From Hormiphora californensis (lineage: Eukaryota > Ctenophora > Tentaculata > Cydippida > Pleurobrachiidae): a DNA stretch of 64,000 nucleotides. Positions 1-12,445 of the stretch are shown here, piece by piece. The notes beneath the pieces were generated by a model, which saw only the letters and a program-made list of their open reading frames with translations, did no database searches and had not been told where the DNA came from. Location: assembly GCA_020137815.1 (NCBI GenBank), contig CM035352.1, positions 2,148,529 through 2,212,528 of the forward strand, written 5' to 3'. Positions within the stretch are counted from its first letter, which is position 1. Each line of letters starts with the position of its first letter. A program made the position numbers and the translations under genes.

Positions 1-1207
1 ACCCGAGCTTTCACGTCCCCGAGGAAGGGGGGGCCCTGGGGGAAAGAGAGCGGAGCTTCTATGCGAGAGACAGATACTCTCTAACTTCTCCATCTCTCCT
101 CTCCCTCTCTATCTGATAATGTCTCTATCTCTCTCTCTCTCCTCTTCTCCTTCTCTCTCTCTCTCTTCTCTCTCTCTATAAATTTACAGTTTACCCTTCG
201 CCAACGGGGAATTTAAGGGAAAGGTAGTGAATTAGGAAAACGGACATTTTGGAAATTACAGTCTCGCGAATGTCACCAATCTCGAAATGTTGACACATCC
301 TATCTAGTTACGGTCCCGTAAAGGAGCTCAGGCGGGATCGCGCGAGTTTTAGACGTCAGATGTGATGATCAAAGGGAAAAAGAACTTGCATTGCAGACTC
401 CTCGGTTAGTTGTGTGCAGCATATACCTTGATCTGGATGTATCGTCGGTTAACCTCAAAGTAGTTTGTTAATGGTGTACTGCACCCTCAGTGTAGGAAAA
501 GTAGAGAAGGGGGTCGGACTTGCAGAGAGAACTCAATTGTCGTGTTTAATTAATGTTGTTAAGAGAGCATAGTAGCCGGAACAGGAGCGCAAGCAAAGCA
601 AGATCAGAGCAAGGCAACGGGGGCATTAGACATCCTTGTACGACTCACCCCCTGCTCCCACTCCAATAGTCTCGTCCCATCCTCTTAACCTCACGTTCAA
701 CTTGCTCATATTTTTAAAAACGTCCACTCATTCCTATTTGCTTTAATAATAGTATGATATATCCCTATCTCTCCCCCATCTCACCCTTGCACTAAGTACC
801 CTTAAATGTCCTAAATATATAAATTCTAAATTTTGTCATGGAATGTAGCAGCTGACGTCAGGTCCATTAGTAAGGTGATGGATTAGGCGCAGCTCCTTCA
901 GAGACGACACGTAACTGCACTCTGCATTACTGCAATGATTGATAGATGTCTACTACGATGATTGATATAGGCCTAGAATTTTAGTGGATGTATTACAAAG
1001 ATATTGCACCTACAGCTGCAGCAGTAGTATGTGCAATATCTTTCTATTACAGGGTACCTACCTACCTACTACCTAAGTAAGGTGCTAATAATCTCCAACC
1101 AATCAGAACTTGCTATTTAGGTCACGTGACAGGTTATTAGCCAATCAGGAACCAGTATTTCCTGATTCGGTCGGTTCCTGCTAATAATCTCCAAATTTTC
1201 CACCCAG
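1..1207. other. 5' edge stretch without recognised exons
   Basis: Starts with CT-rich simple sequence (about 65-180), then AT-rich DNA. No open stretch resembling the upstream afadin domains (RA, FHA) was recognised, so those exons must lie left of the window or be too short to see. A truncated hAT-type MITE sits at 1097-1180, just before the first recognised exon. Confidence 0.5.
1097..1180 (-). mobile_element. hAT-type MITE, truncated copy
   Basis: Reverse-complement copy of the family seen complete at 10108-10224 and 60275-60383. The right terminal repeat ends GGTCGGTTCCTG; the left end is deleted to AACCAATCAGAAC. It is flanked on both sides by the same 12 bases, CTAATAATCTCC (1085-1096 and 1181-1192), which contain the target-site duplication. 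Confidence 0.7.
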
Positions 1208-3887
1208 GTGTGTCCGCTGACCATGTTCAGTCCTACATACGCAGTCTACTCAATACTGGATAAGATATCAGATAATGAACAGCAGTGCGTACAGTTGTTT
1301 GATCTTGTCATCGACAACTACCTAGCTGCCATTCAGGTATTATTGAGACCTTTTTTTTCGATTAATCACCTCTTCTATGTATGTGTGTCTCTCTTTCTCT
1401 TTATCTCTATCTCTATCTCTATCTCTCTCTTTCTTTCTCTCTATCCTTATTTTTTCTAATCCCCTCGTTCTCTAACCAATGATTTTCCTCAGTCGTCTAT
1501 GGAGTTTGTTGGCGGGGCCATCTTCTGGCTGTCCAACTCTTGTGAGCTGCTCCATCTGGTACAAACTCATCCCCGACTGTGTGACATTGCTGCCAAGGTA
1601 TGCAATTCGTCTAATTTCCATATATATGGGCATGTTTCACTACGATATATGGGTGTCACGTGACTCGATCAGCCATTCAAACTGGGGCGTTCGGTGTGAA
1701 TGTAAAGGTTGTATCCGGTTTCAAATACACTGTGAATTCCAGGGAGTAGGCAGTGAGAGAGAGAGGGAGATATTAAACAGAGAGCTAGAGAGATACTAGA
1801 TAGAGAGAGGGTGAGAGAAATTTATATTTTATAGGCGTGACTTGTGTAGTTGGCCCATCGATGAGGTATGAGACAGAGCCAGAGACCAAAGTGTTGTGTT
1901 ATAGACATGTCGACACACAACTTGTTTTTCAGTATGATCACACACTTTAATGGCTGTATTAGCTCATTACATGCCATTATTATCAGTCCTGCTACACGAT
2001 ACACCAATTAGTGGTCTATGCTATACTGATACACATTCAAATGGTGATGTCATAATGCTTTCTTTCACTAATTGGCCATCTGGAGATGATCTTCATGTCG
2101 CTGATATCATGATATCTACAGAAAAGTACAGTATAAGTTTACCTATTATATACTACTGTAGAGTGCTGCAGGCTAGGCATCTATTTAGCCACTTACTACA
2201 AACCAGATATAACCTCGAGTGAACTACTAAATTACTGAATAGCCGGCCCAGACTGAACATATAAATGAACTTTCTACTGCATATTTTACTTGGGAAATTG
2301 GAAAATGATTAAGGGCAACTTATAAAGCATTTGACAATACCACGCAAAACACACAAGTGCCTCACAATGCAATGCCTCACAATGCCAATGCCTCCAAGAT
2401 ATTGAATCATGTGATTTATGTTGCCTACACCGCATCTAGATCAAATCAAATCCCCATACCTGTACTGACTTTTCTCCGTTCTCGGTCCGTTAAATGTTGA
2501 TGATATGTCTCGGTGTTACATTAAGGTGCCTAACTGATCACTGCTCTCTTACATATTACATATAACTCACTGCTCTCTACTGCAGGTCGACCTGGCCCCG
2601 GTGATAAAAGTGGCTGTAAAGAGTACGATTGAGTCATGTTGTAACCAGCTGACACCCTACCTCTCTATGTTCCTAATTGATTCTGATATGGATGATAAAC
2701 TTCCTGAAAATGCACTGATGAAGGTACAGTGGTTTGAACTGGGAAAAGGGTGAGGTGAGGGCATGGACACTTCTTCTGCCAGCTCTACGTAAAAGGCATG
2801 GCTTTTCATCGAAAGTTGAGAAAAAGGCATGGCTTTTCATCGAAAGTTGAGAAAAAGCTGTGTGTTGCCATTTGCCAACATCACCAAAGTTGAGAAATAA
2901 AAGTATCAGCTGTGTGCCACACCCCAAAAACGTTAAATAGTTGCCAATTATCAACCTCCCCGCCCCCTTTCGGGCAGGCCATCCTCCAGACGCAGCAATC
3001 ACAAACAAACCCTCCCTTCAGGCGGATGCTCTTGGTTGTATCTGTGGGGACAAGTTAGTTGATCAGGATAACATGGCATCACTCCTTACTGAGTCTTTAG
3101 AGGCACTGATCGCCCGAAATGGCGCCTTCCCTGATGACAAGATGGTGAGTGTGTCTGACAAAGCTTCTAATTATATCTTCTATCAACATAGTAATTTTAT
3201 CATTTTTTGAGTATTCATTCAGTCTTCCCAGTTCCTTCCAAAGCATCATGCATAATTCACCTCCACAATCTCAATATTATATCTAGATTCTAGAAATTAG
3301 AGGTATGTGACTTTCCCTACATCATCATACTCTAAATCCTTTATCCCCCCTCACATTTGCATTCCAGCATAAACGATATATTATGAGTGCAGAGACTGGA
3401 GAGTGTGATTAATATTGTAATATGGAACAAAATGTTGCATAGTTGGATTAAAGGTTGCAAAGGGTTGGTAATGAATAATTACCTTCCGTGCAGGCTCATA
3501 TATGCAATAAAGGGGTGACTTCGTAACCAAGCAAATGGGGGAGGAAAGGGTCAATTATTTTGTGTCTCCAAATTAATAGTATTATTCCTTGGGTAAGCGT
3601 GATAAATCATCCTACAATTGATACCTTATTTCTAAGCTGTCTCGGATGAGAAAGATTAAGTGAAGATTTGGTGAAGATTTAGTGGCCGTGGGTTCACCAT
3701 GGTACCAGACATGAAGTGCCTCTCTTTGTTGTCTTGGGTTGTCTGCTGATACTGTTGTGTGTGTGTGGATCCAGTGCTCTATAGGTAACGACTTCCTAAC
3801 CTTTCTGCTACAATATACACACTCTCCCTCTAAATGCTTTCTCTCTCTCTCTGTCTCTCTCTCTGTCTCTCTCTGTCTCTCCCTCTG

Positions 3888-3963
<76 letters not shown>

Positions 3964-4466
3964 TCTCTCGCTCTCTCTCTCTCACTCTCACTCTATCCTT
4001 TTTCTCTGGAAACATTTGCGTGTGGGTGTGTGCCGATCATGCGGTACACAACGGCAGAGACAACACACCGCTTAGTGCAATAGTGCGAACAAGAGAGGGG
4101 GGGAGAGAGAGAGAAAGCGAGAGACAGAGAGAGACAGGGTAGAGAGAGGTGAGGACTGCAAAAGGGGAGCCTCTATAGGGAGAGTGTTTGTGCTAGAGAC
4201 CAATGTATACCCTGAAATGGAAACAACCATTGAGAAATCGAAGACAATGATGAAAAGATAGACCAAAAATAGATAGAGAGAGAGAGATATCCCCCCCCCC
4301 CCAGAGAGATGCAGTATATCATGGGCGTTTATCACCAAGCATCAGCTGGTGCAGCAGTTCGGTGTGAAAAGATTGTGTTTGTGTGTGTGCAGTCTGTTTT
4401 AGCAGTTCATGCCTCTCAAAACAAACAAGTCATACATTCATAGATAACTACACAACTTTCTCTCAA

Positions 4467-4500
<34 letters not shown>

Positions 4501-5942
4501 AATCTCTCCCTTTCTCCATTCTCTCTGAGCTCGTCTCATCTATGATTTCACTTGAATAAACAAACCGCCCTGTCGATAGTCTGTGTGTCAAAGATTCAGG
4601 AATGTGAGACCGAGTAAAGGGGGGTTGTAAATGTAAAGGGGCCCATGAGGGAAAGGGGACGAAAAAAGAAAATATATTATATCCCACAGTCCCATTCACA
4701 AACTATCTCCGAACAAATGACTTTTTGGAGGTCAGCCAAATGGAGATGAAATATCTTATGTGGGGATGATAATGAGACATGTTCTTTAGTCTCCAACATC
4801 TGTGAGGCTAGTACAACATAAAATATGGATCCATGCTTACAGCATCCTAAGTCCGTACCCTTCACCTTCAAATCATCATCCCACCCCCTTCTAACCCATA
4901 TCCACTTCTAACCCCTATCCGCTTCTAACCCCCCCTTTTAACCCCCTCCTAACCCCCTTCTCCTAACCCCAACTAATCTTCCAAGGTGTACCACTTGATA
5001 TCAGTACTGTCTGTCATAACAACTCTCCTCCACCGAATGATAGTACCCGATGAGGCAAGGAGAGTTATCATTCTCCACCTTCTTACCTTCATGAATACCT
5101 GGATCTCCAACACGGTTAGTAATCAGGAAATACTGGTCCCTGATTGGCTGATAACCAGTCACGTGACCTAAATAACGAGTTCTGATTGGTTGTTTACTTG
5201 TGTCGGTCGGTTCCTAGTTTTAAGACTTGTTGCTGTAACTATTATTTTACAAAATTTGCTGTTTGCTGTGAAAATGGGTCGAAGCAAGTTTGATCACATT
5301 TTTGTCAAATGTGTAAGGGACATGTCATTCTCTTGTTGCACGCGTCTCTCACAGTTTGGAGAAGGAAACCGGTTCATTTTATAACGTTTTCACTTTTTGA
5401 ATTCAATTCTTTTCATGTATGTTCACTATTATTCACCGTATTGCATTCCCACGCAGGTGATGACAGACAAGAAATTGTGCAGAAGTATCTGGGGGTTGCG
5501 ATTACAGCGACGTCTTGATAAGATAAACCAGTGGTGTGGAAGGGCAGGGATAAGCAAACCCATCTCTCAACTGATGTTGGAGCTCGTACAGGTACATTTT
5601 ACTTTCACTTTCACTTTCACTTTTACTTTTACTTTTACTTTTACTTTCACTTTCACTTTCACCGTAATTTACTTCTTCTCTTTCTGCAGATCTGCAGTTA
5701 TACCTCTCTCGTCTCTAGCCTCGTAGTGAGACTGTGGTTGCCATGGTAACTAATCCAAGAGAGAGCTCTGGGGGAGAAAAATTGAGAGAGAAAGAGAGAG
5801 AGAAATAAGAGTTATACTATTCCCTTTCTCGCCCTTTATTCGGTTAAACTTGGCTCCTTTACAAATCTGGCTTCTATCACCTCTCCTTTGCATAGGGACC
5901 AGCACTCAAGTTATTGTTCATTTGTAATGGCCAACAAAGGGA

Positions 5943-5997
<55 letters not shown>

Positions 5998-8900
5998 CAT
6001 GAGTATGAATGTGGAAGTGGCTCTAAACTGACATTAACAGAGGCGAGACACAACACACACAAACAAACAGCCCTGTTTCCACTATTGTTTCCACTATGAT
6101 AATGGGTGTGTAACGTGTTTGTTTAGGTGACTACATGTTTAGTTACATGTAGTAGGACATACTACCTGGTGCTGCAATTTAGCTGCATGTAGTAGGTGTG
6201 CTGTTAGGTGTTAGTAAGAAGTTACCATTCCCTCGCCAATAGCACCCTACAAAAGAGGGGTTATTTCGTAACCAACGAGATGGCTGTGGGGGTTGGAGGA
6301 TTACCAATTCATCTCTTACTGATCATTTGGCGTCGGTAGGTCGTACTAGGGTGTTTCTTCTGGAGAGAGGTGTTGTTTTGACTTGGTGTCTCTTTAACCG
6401 TCTCAGACAGAGCAATTATACTAGTTTTGACTAGCACACTGTATGGGATAGTGAGAGTGTCAGTTGCAGTATCATTAAAAATGAAACCAGAGTTTTAAAA
6501 TTTCCCGTAGTGGTGGTACTGTTGGTATGCAGTGTAGCATATTTCTTCTCTTCTTCCTCTCTATCTCTCTCTTTCTCTCTCTTTCCTTCTCTCTCTCTCC
6601 TTCCTAGTAAAAAGAGACTGCGGGGTCATCATACCTAGCTCACACACGGTTTATAAGTGTGTAAGGGAAGCTCTGTGTGTGTGTGGGAGGGATCAGGGAC
6701 CGATAGAGAACTGTACTTTTTAGTTGACGTGATCATCCCTGAATAAAAAAGTAGTGAACCCATATTGACCAATATTGTTATTGTTCCAACGGGGCGCGAA
6801 ACAGAGTCTAGCTAGACAAGACCAATATATCAAACTGCCCCAGTGCCCCACTCCAACATCCCTATTCCCCCAACATGTCAGTAACCCAGTTTCTAGATCG
6901 ACCAATATCACACTTCCCCCTATTCCCCGAATAACTATCCTACCTTTCTTTTCAGATTACTGATCTATTGAGGGCTCCAAAAGAAGACATAGACCAGCTA
7001 CCCGACCTGCTACAGACCTGCACTGAGTTGAATTCCATGCAAGTGGGTACTATCCTGAGGAACTATAAATCTGCTTCTGATGAACCACCCGTAACGAGAG
7101 GTATTGAGAGAATTGAGTCCAGTTAACCTTTTCAAAATGTCTTATACACAATTTGTTGTGAGAGAGGGTCAATCAAGGCAATTAACCGATTTATCTATCT
7201 CTCCAGAATTCATTGAAGCTGCAGTATCCATCACGGACTCCTTGGTGGATGTGAGGCTGCGAGCGGAGGGGGAGCCTATACAGCTATTGTTAGATGACCC
7301 TTTTATCCGTTATCCTATCCACAAACTGACAGCGTGCAATCACGAAACTGGGTTATCACATGATCTGGAGACATTCTTTAATGCTGTCTGTGAATGCGGT
7401 AAGAACTCTCCCAAGTAAACTCCTCTCTTCTCCACCGTCCTCCTCCTACTCTCTCTCTCTCTCACTCTTCTCTCTATCTCGTTTACTATCTTCCTCTCCC
7501 TCTTCCTTCTTTTTACTTCTCTTTCTCTCCGCGTCTCTCTCTCGTCTTTCTCCTTTTTCTCTCTTCTCCTTTTCTCTCTCTCCCTCTCTCTCGTCTCCTC
7601 TCTCTTCCACACTCTTCTTTCGCTCTCTCTTCGCCGTGTCTTTCTCATGTCTCTCTCTCACTCATCGCTCTCTCTTCTCTTCTCTCTCTCTCTCTCTCTC
7701 TCTCCTCTCTTCTCTCTCTCTCTCTCTCTCCTGTTATAGTACTGTCTAGACGTTAACATCCGGCATCTCTCCCTACAGAACCGGCTCTACAACTCACAGT
7801 TAATCCAGATGCTCTGTTCTGGTGCTACGCACAAGGTTTGTACCTCTACAATCTGCTGCTGCAGTGCAGTGTGGGGGCGGCATTTGATGGAGCGCGCCGC
7901 GACACGCGCATTACAAAAAGTAGGCAGTGGCCAGCGCGCAATAGAACACAGCACCCGTTCAAACAGACCCCTGGATCAACGCCAGAATTCCCCACTGAAT
8001 TGGTCTGAAAACCCCGTCACGTCACAATGACAGATCTGGTCCTTTGTCACTCCCTGGCCCTCCTTTGTCACTCACTCCCTCCTCTCCTTCAGGTCAAATA
8101 GAGGAGGAACAGGGTGCAGTTGGTAAAACTGACAGTCAGAATATAATTGAACAGTGTGAGGTGGTGACCTATGAAATTCCCAAACGGACCAAGAGCCTGG
8201 GAGTCAGTATTGTTGGAGGAAAGGATTCCAGCAATTCACATCTTGGAATATTTGTTAAGAACGTGTTCAAGGATGGACCTGCGTACATGGTGAGTTGATA
8301 GAATATACCCAACTTGAATGATCAATAGTTTGCTGGTCCTACTATTGGTAATGAAATTACCCTTCCGCGTTAATATGGCTCACAGAGGTATGCAATAAAA
8401 GGGGTGACTTCGTAACCAAGTCCTACTAGCAGTGTCCAGCGTGAACTGTTCTGACTGTCTCTGTGCCACCTAATTAAAAAGAGTATCAATAATACAAGTG
8501 TGAACCAGTAGGTACCACCACCATCATTTTATTGGCCCCCATATCACATCCCCCCTCTATTCAGGACGGAAGATTGAAACCTGGCGATCAAATTCTCGTA
8601 GTGGGTGGAATATCAACCTCTGACATAACTCAAGAACAGGCCGCTAAATTAATTGACAGCGACTCAGATTACGTCCGGATTACTGTTGCCAAAATGGCGG
8701 CAGCATATTATGGGATCTTCAGCGAGGAAGGTACGATATTATATCTTGTGCAATACCCCTTGACACCTAATAAGGCTCGTGTGTGGGTACCTTGACAGCT
8801 ACTATCATGTTGACAACCAACTCATTTGAGAGGGATGGGGGCGATAGGTTCTGTCTCGCCTTGTGTACAAAATCTTACTTAGTTTACTGATTAACCCTTT

Positions 8901-10082
8901 GGAGACGATTGGGTCACAGGTGACCCACAACTTTGAACCCATATAGCGTCTTTCTAGACCATATTTGAAAGTTTTAAATCGTTTCCAGGGTTCCAGGCTA
9001 AAACAGGAATTTGCATTTTACGAGCATTTCTAAAGGAATGGCCCCCGATAAAAGTCTAAAACGGCATTTTTTAAACAGGTGCTAGCGACTAACCGACTCC
9101 ATCATAGTTATCTCAACATCTTAGGGAGTCGATGAAAAATTTTTTGAGATCCGTGCTCCTTCAGAAAATTTTTCATCTCGGCCAATTTTGAAATTCTAAA
9201 ATCGGCTACAGATAAGATAGAGAAGCTCATAGGGTGTGCAAACTGTGCAGAATGGCCGGGTTTATATAAGTGTTATGAACAAACATAGGGTCTAAAATGA
9301 GCGGTTTTCGAGTTATCGGGCAAAATAGCGGCAAAATCTCAATTCCTATTTTAGCGTTAGGGGACGATTGGGTCACAGGTGACCCAATAGAAATACAGGT
9401 GGTAGAACCAAAATTCCTTTTCCTGCGTTCAAGTAGGTTCAAAGTGAGTGTCTCCAGAAAGTTTTAGAGAATTCTGTCGACAGGGGGCTTATCGTCCCCA
9501 AAGGGTTAAAACACTTCGAACGACTTTCCATGTCATTAATTACATGACTAATTACACGACTAATTACACGACTAATTACATGACTAATTACAGACGGCAC
9601 AACGACGACTTCAGAACTATCTGACATACCCGTATAAGATGAACAACGTTGATGTGAGTGAGTGTGACACAGCATGCCTTGTTGATAATTGTGTCCCTAA
9701 ATACAACAATCTCTAAATGTTACCCCCTATAAAAGATTGTCGATTGTCGCTTGGATGGGATGGGGTAGATCTTGGACCAAGGGCCTTGGTGGCCGATGTG
9801 TCCCCGTCTGTCATATATATATATCGATGTTGCAACTCAAAAAACAGTGTCCCCCGTATAATAAATATTGCCCAATTATAGTTGTAATGTTCTAACACCC
9901 CCCACCCTATTCCAGGTGCGTCCCGTACATCTTCGCAACAAAGCAGCCCCAACCTACCCTCCCCTGAAACACCAGGTGAAGAGGTCGTGTTTGGAATTGA
10001 AGGGGGAACACCTGTCGTCTCCTTTGAACCAGAACCGCAGAAGAATCTGCCACTAAACTTTAGAATTTCAGATGAGGTTTAG
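1208..10082 (+). CDS. AFDN-like: Afadin/canoe-like protein, 3' part: DIL domain + PDZ domain (5' partial)
   Basis: Afadin (canoe) is an actin-binding adaptor at cell-cell junctions; its PDZ binds C-termini of nectin-type receptors. Exons with matching phases: 1208-1336, 1493-1597, 2586-2723, 3022-3144, 4986-5114, 5457-5591, 6956-7100, 7207-7398, 7779-7835, 8093-8289, 8565-8730, 9916-10082. The first ten encode the dilute (DIL) domain and the start of the PDZ. Recognisable blocks are FWLSNSCELLHLV, WGLRLQRRLDKINQW and ILRNYKSASDEPP, which match the afadin DIL order. The PDZ (exons 8093-8730) has the carboxylate loop SLGVSIVGG, then DGRLKPGDQIL, and ends AKMAAAYYG, as the afadin PDZ does (AK-GAIYHG in vertebrates) rather than RADIL. 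The terminal exon joins the PDZ exon in phase and encodes a 55-residue Ser/Pro/Glu-rich tail ending NFRISDEV. The long proline-rich, actin-binding tail of vertebrate afadin is absent. RA and FHA regions lie outside the window. Family call confident; the very 3' structure less so. Confidence 0.87.
3500..3545 (+). repeat. Dispersed repeat containing GGGGTGACTTCGTAACCAAG
   Basis: The same motif preceded by TGCAATAAA recurs at about 8391-8420, in weaker form at 6252-6285 (GGGGTTATTTCGTAACCAAC), and at about 11065-11090 (GGGGTAATTTCGTTATCAAC). All are non-coding, three in afadin introns and one downstream. Family unknown; probably the end of a small transposon. Confidence 0.5.
3841..3990. repeat. 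(CT)n microsatellite in afadin intron 4
   Basis: An interrupted CT-dinucleotide array inside the intron between exons 3022-3144 and 4986-5114. Long Ser-Leu open frames across it are repeat artefacts. Confidence 0.9.
5119..5215 (+). mobile_element. hAT-type MITE, left end missing, 4 bases after a splice donor
   Basis: Internal sequence (AATCAGGAAATACTGGTCC, then CACGTGACCTAAATAACGAG) and right end GTCGGTCGGTTCCTAG match the 10108 and 60275 copies. The left terminal repeat CAGGAACCGACC is missing. It begins right after the donor GTTA of the afadin exon ending at 5114. Confidence 0.75.
5594..5662 (+). repeat. TTTCAC/TTTTAC hexamer tandem repeat
   Basis: About eleven copies of a six-base unit immediately after the donor of the afadin exon 5457-5591, in the intron. 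Confidence 0.9.
5947..5993. repeat. (GA)n microsatellite
   Basis: Perfect GA-dinucleotide array in the afadin intron before exon 6956-7100. Confidence 0.9.
7430..7735. repeat. CT-rich simple-sequence block
   Basis: Pyrimidine-rich simple DNA filling most of the intron between the afadin exons 7207-7398 and 7779-7835. Open frames on both strands are low-complexity artefacts. Confidence 0.85.
8895..9505. mobile_element. piggyBac-type non-autonomous element (MITE), 611 bp
   Basis: Terminal inverted repeats CCCTTTGGAGACGAT / ATCGTCCCCAAAGGG are flanked by TTAA at 8891-8894 and 9506-9509. TTAA target duplication and CCC termini are the signature of the piggyBac superfamily. No transposase frame inside. 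The core ACGATTGGGTCACAGGTGAC recurs twice in direct orientation (about 8907 and 9363). It lies in the last intron of the afadin-like gene (8731-9915). Confidence 0.88.
9536..9592 (+). repeat. 12-bp tandem repeat (CTAATTACAYGA), about five copies
   Basis: Short direct repeat just downstream of the piggyBac MITE, in the last afadin intron. Confidence 0.8.
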
Positions 10083-10107
10083 ACACTGTTTAGATTATAA
10101 TATATTG

Positions 10108-10224
10108 CAGGAACCGACCAAATCAGGAAATACTGGTCTCTGATTGGCTGATAACCAGTCACGTGACCTAAACAACTAAATAACGAGTTCTGATTGGTTG
10201 TTTACTTGTGTCGGTCGGTTCCTG
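10108..10224 (+). mobile_element. hAT-type MITE, complete copy, 117 bp
   Basis: Terminal inverted repeats CAGGAACCGACC / GGTCGGTTCCTG, flanked by the 8-bp duplication ATATATTG (10100-10107 and 10225-10232). The 8-bp target site and CAG...CTG termini fit the hAT superfamily. It starts 26 bp after the afadin-like stop codon, so it probably lies in the 3' UTR. Confidence 0.88.
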
Positions 10225-11526
10225 ATATATTGAGTGCGACAGACCAGCTGATTGCGATAAGAATTATTATTAGGAACTGAGAATTGGGAAATGAATATCA
10301 AGAAGCCCAGTAACACTTTGAGAAGATTTATGTTGTTAAAAGAATGATCATAGTCGTGTTTATATAACTAGTAAGCCCGCTCGCCCTACGGGCGAATGTC
10401 GGGGATGGTCAATGGCCAATGGCCATACAGTAAACTAAGCAAATAGTGTAGTATCATTTGAAATTTTTAAAATCAGTAAATTTATCAGGTAAATTAACCA
10501 CAGCGATTCTTTCGACAGAAAAACCACGGGTCCTCTTTTGCCAGGTCCTGAAGTATTTTATGAAGGAGCACATTTGCAATTATTATTACTGCCATTTCTT
10601 ATTAGTGCCATTGATACTTTGTCATTACGTGTGTTGACAACATTTTTTGAATAATAATCACCTCTTTTGTAGGATTCTATCACGTAGTCTATAGGCGTCA
10701 GCGCCAGTTTGGGACATATGGCTCCTCCAAACTCGCTGGCGATTGTGTTGAAGTTGAGTAGTCATGTTCACGAAACGTGGTGAACAGGGGGTGAACAGAT
10801 CGAGCAAACGATCAATTACACAACCGGCAGAGAGATGAATCAAGGATGCACGTGCAGTTTAAGGCTCAAGCTGGCAGGTTGCCAGGGTCTAGGGACAACA
10901 CGTGCAAAAGGCCATTTCCAGGAATTTTGTGCCATATTTGGTAAAAATACCATCACCCATCATTTCCCTATTTGCTTTAATAATAGTATGATTACATTAA
11001 TTACAGTAATGATATTGCATCTGAAGTTGGTTACGCAATCACCCCTTACTACCGCAATGCCCTACTGTAGAGGGGTAATTTCGTTATCAACATCGGAAGT
11101 TGAGAAATACACCGGGAAGACTTTGATTTTTGCTGTTTCAGACCCCTTGATATCACTAAAACAGTAAATTTAATAGAACCTCATTGTTGAGACCTTCAGA
11201 GCTGTTATATATCCTGAGTTATCTATGAAATATAATGGTAGACACTATATTATACAAACATTATTACCAAATATTCAAAGAATCTCTTCCTGTTATAATG
11301 TTCCGTGAGAGTTTTCAGAGAGAGAATTGAGAGATCAGATTTGAGTGACAACTGCAATACAGAAAGTTGAGTTTCAGAATATTATTACAATACAGAAGTG
11401 TAGTAATACAAAGTTATAGAGAGCAGAAAGTTTATCCGTATAGTAGCTTTTGTTAGATTTTTTAACAATTTAAACTTTTTATCAATGAAAATAACGTGTT
11501 TCAAGCATTCCTTTGATAGTGATACA

Positions 11527-11760
11527 CTCCTGGCGGCGCCGGACCCCGCTCAGATGGGGTCTGCGGCGCCAGACAGTTGATACATAGATTACAGCTTCAA
11601 CACGTTCCCACTTTGGCTCCATTGCAATCTGCGCAACCTCGAACTCACTCACTGGGACAGTATCTCAATATGTCTGACGCCTGGCCGGCGGCGCCATACC
11701 CCATTTGACAGTGCGCTCAGATTGGGTCGGCAGCGCCAGGCCATGGCCGGCCAGACAGTC
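11527..11760. repeat. GC-rich GGCGCC hairpin repeats
   Basis: Two units, at about 11530-11575 and 11690-11740, each have GGCGCC at both ends around an imperfect palindrome of CCCCATTTGA and GCTCAGAYGGGGT. A third copy lies in an intersectin intron at about 49678-49737. They look like very short MITEs. Confidence 0.6.
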
Positions 11761-11837
11761 TGACGCCCCTTTTTGACAGATATGGTCCGCACCCCCAGCT
11801 CCCTCGTGGCGTAACTGTCAGAGAATTGCAATCTGTC

Positions 11838-11945
11838 AGGCCAATGCTCTGACCACAGTTCTGATCACGCGCTCCGAAAACGAGAATGGGCCAGGCCAAT
11901 GCTCTGACAGATTGCAATTGGCCTGGCCCTATTCTCATTGGCCCA
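11838..11945. repeat. TCAGGCCAATGCTCTGAC dispersed repeat
   Basis: The motif and its inverse occur here twice and again near 13465-13530, 14318-14375 and 26945-26995. It is often followed by a GCGCTCCGAAAA/GAGAATAGGG segment. Dispersed in intergenic and intronic DNA; family unknown. Confidence 0.55.
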
Positions 11946-12265
11946 ACGGGTGGCCAATATGACGGAGGACCACTGTGACCACTGACCGCGGTTCTCACTG
12001 CGTTTGAAGGAAATGGGAATAGGGTCCTGACTCCTGGCCCCTGCGAGGGTTGGATCCATTGCAACTTCTCGCTTTGCCTGCGAAGCAGGCAAGCCCCGTA
12101 TGTGAGGGGATCGCCCTACGGGCGCGCGAACATGGGGGGCGCGACGTGCCCAACTTCTCGCTCCGTATGTGAGACTGAGATCGATATTGGTCGCTGCGCG
12201 ACTTTGATCTCACTCAGGTGTCAATGTCACCAACTGCTGGGGCAGGACAATACAGATGCTCGACG

Positions 12266-12445
12266 GGTAAGTGGTAAATGTTGCCTCGATTTGGACACAA
12301 TTTTTACAGTTTTGGTCATAACTCATCCATTTCTTGGCTAAATTGCAGAATCTTGGGCTCGTTGGAAAGAACTCGATGCCCTCAATGAGTTATGACCAAA
12401 ACTGTAAAAATTGTGTCCAAATCAAGGCAACATTTACCGCTTACC
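12266..12445. mobile_element. Mutator-like MITE with 9-bp target duplication, 180 bp
   Basis: Inverted repeats of about 60 bp start GGTAAGTGGTAAATGTTGCC and end GGCAACATTTACCGCTTACC. Both sides carry TGCTCGACG (12257-12265 and 12446-12454). A 9-bp duplication points to the Mutator superfamily. No coding capacity. Confidence 0.82.

Noticed and set aside
3739-4142. Ser-Leu and Arg-Glu rich small proteins in CT/GA arrays (also near 21.6, 24.3, 36.9, 48.0 and 56.3 kb)
   Set aside because: Dinucleotide microsatellites are open in several frames on both strands; no splice or domain support.
4880-4975. Interstitial telomere-like CTAACCC repeats
   Set aside because: Unit is irregular (CTTCTAACCCC, 10-12 bp) and short; it serves as the pyrimidine tract before the afadin exon at 4986.
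9592-9652. Possible extra afadin exon (reading RRLQNYLTYPYKMNNVD)
   Set aside because: Frame does not fit the phase of the PDZ exon (stop appears in the required frame), while 8730 joins 9916 directly in phase. May be an alternative exon but not needed.
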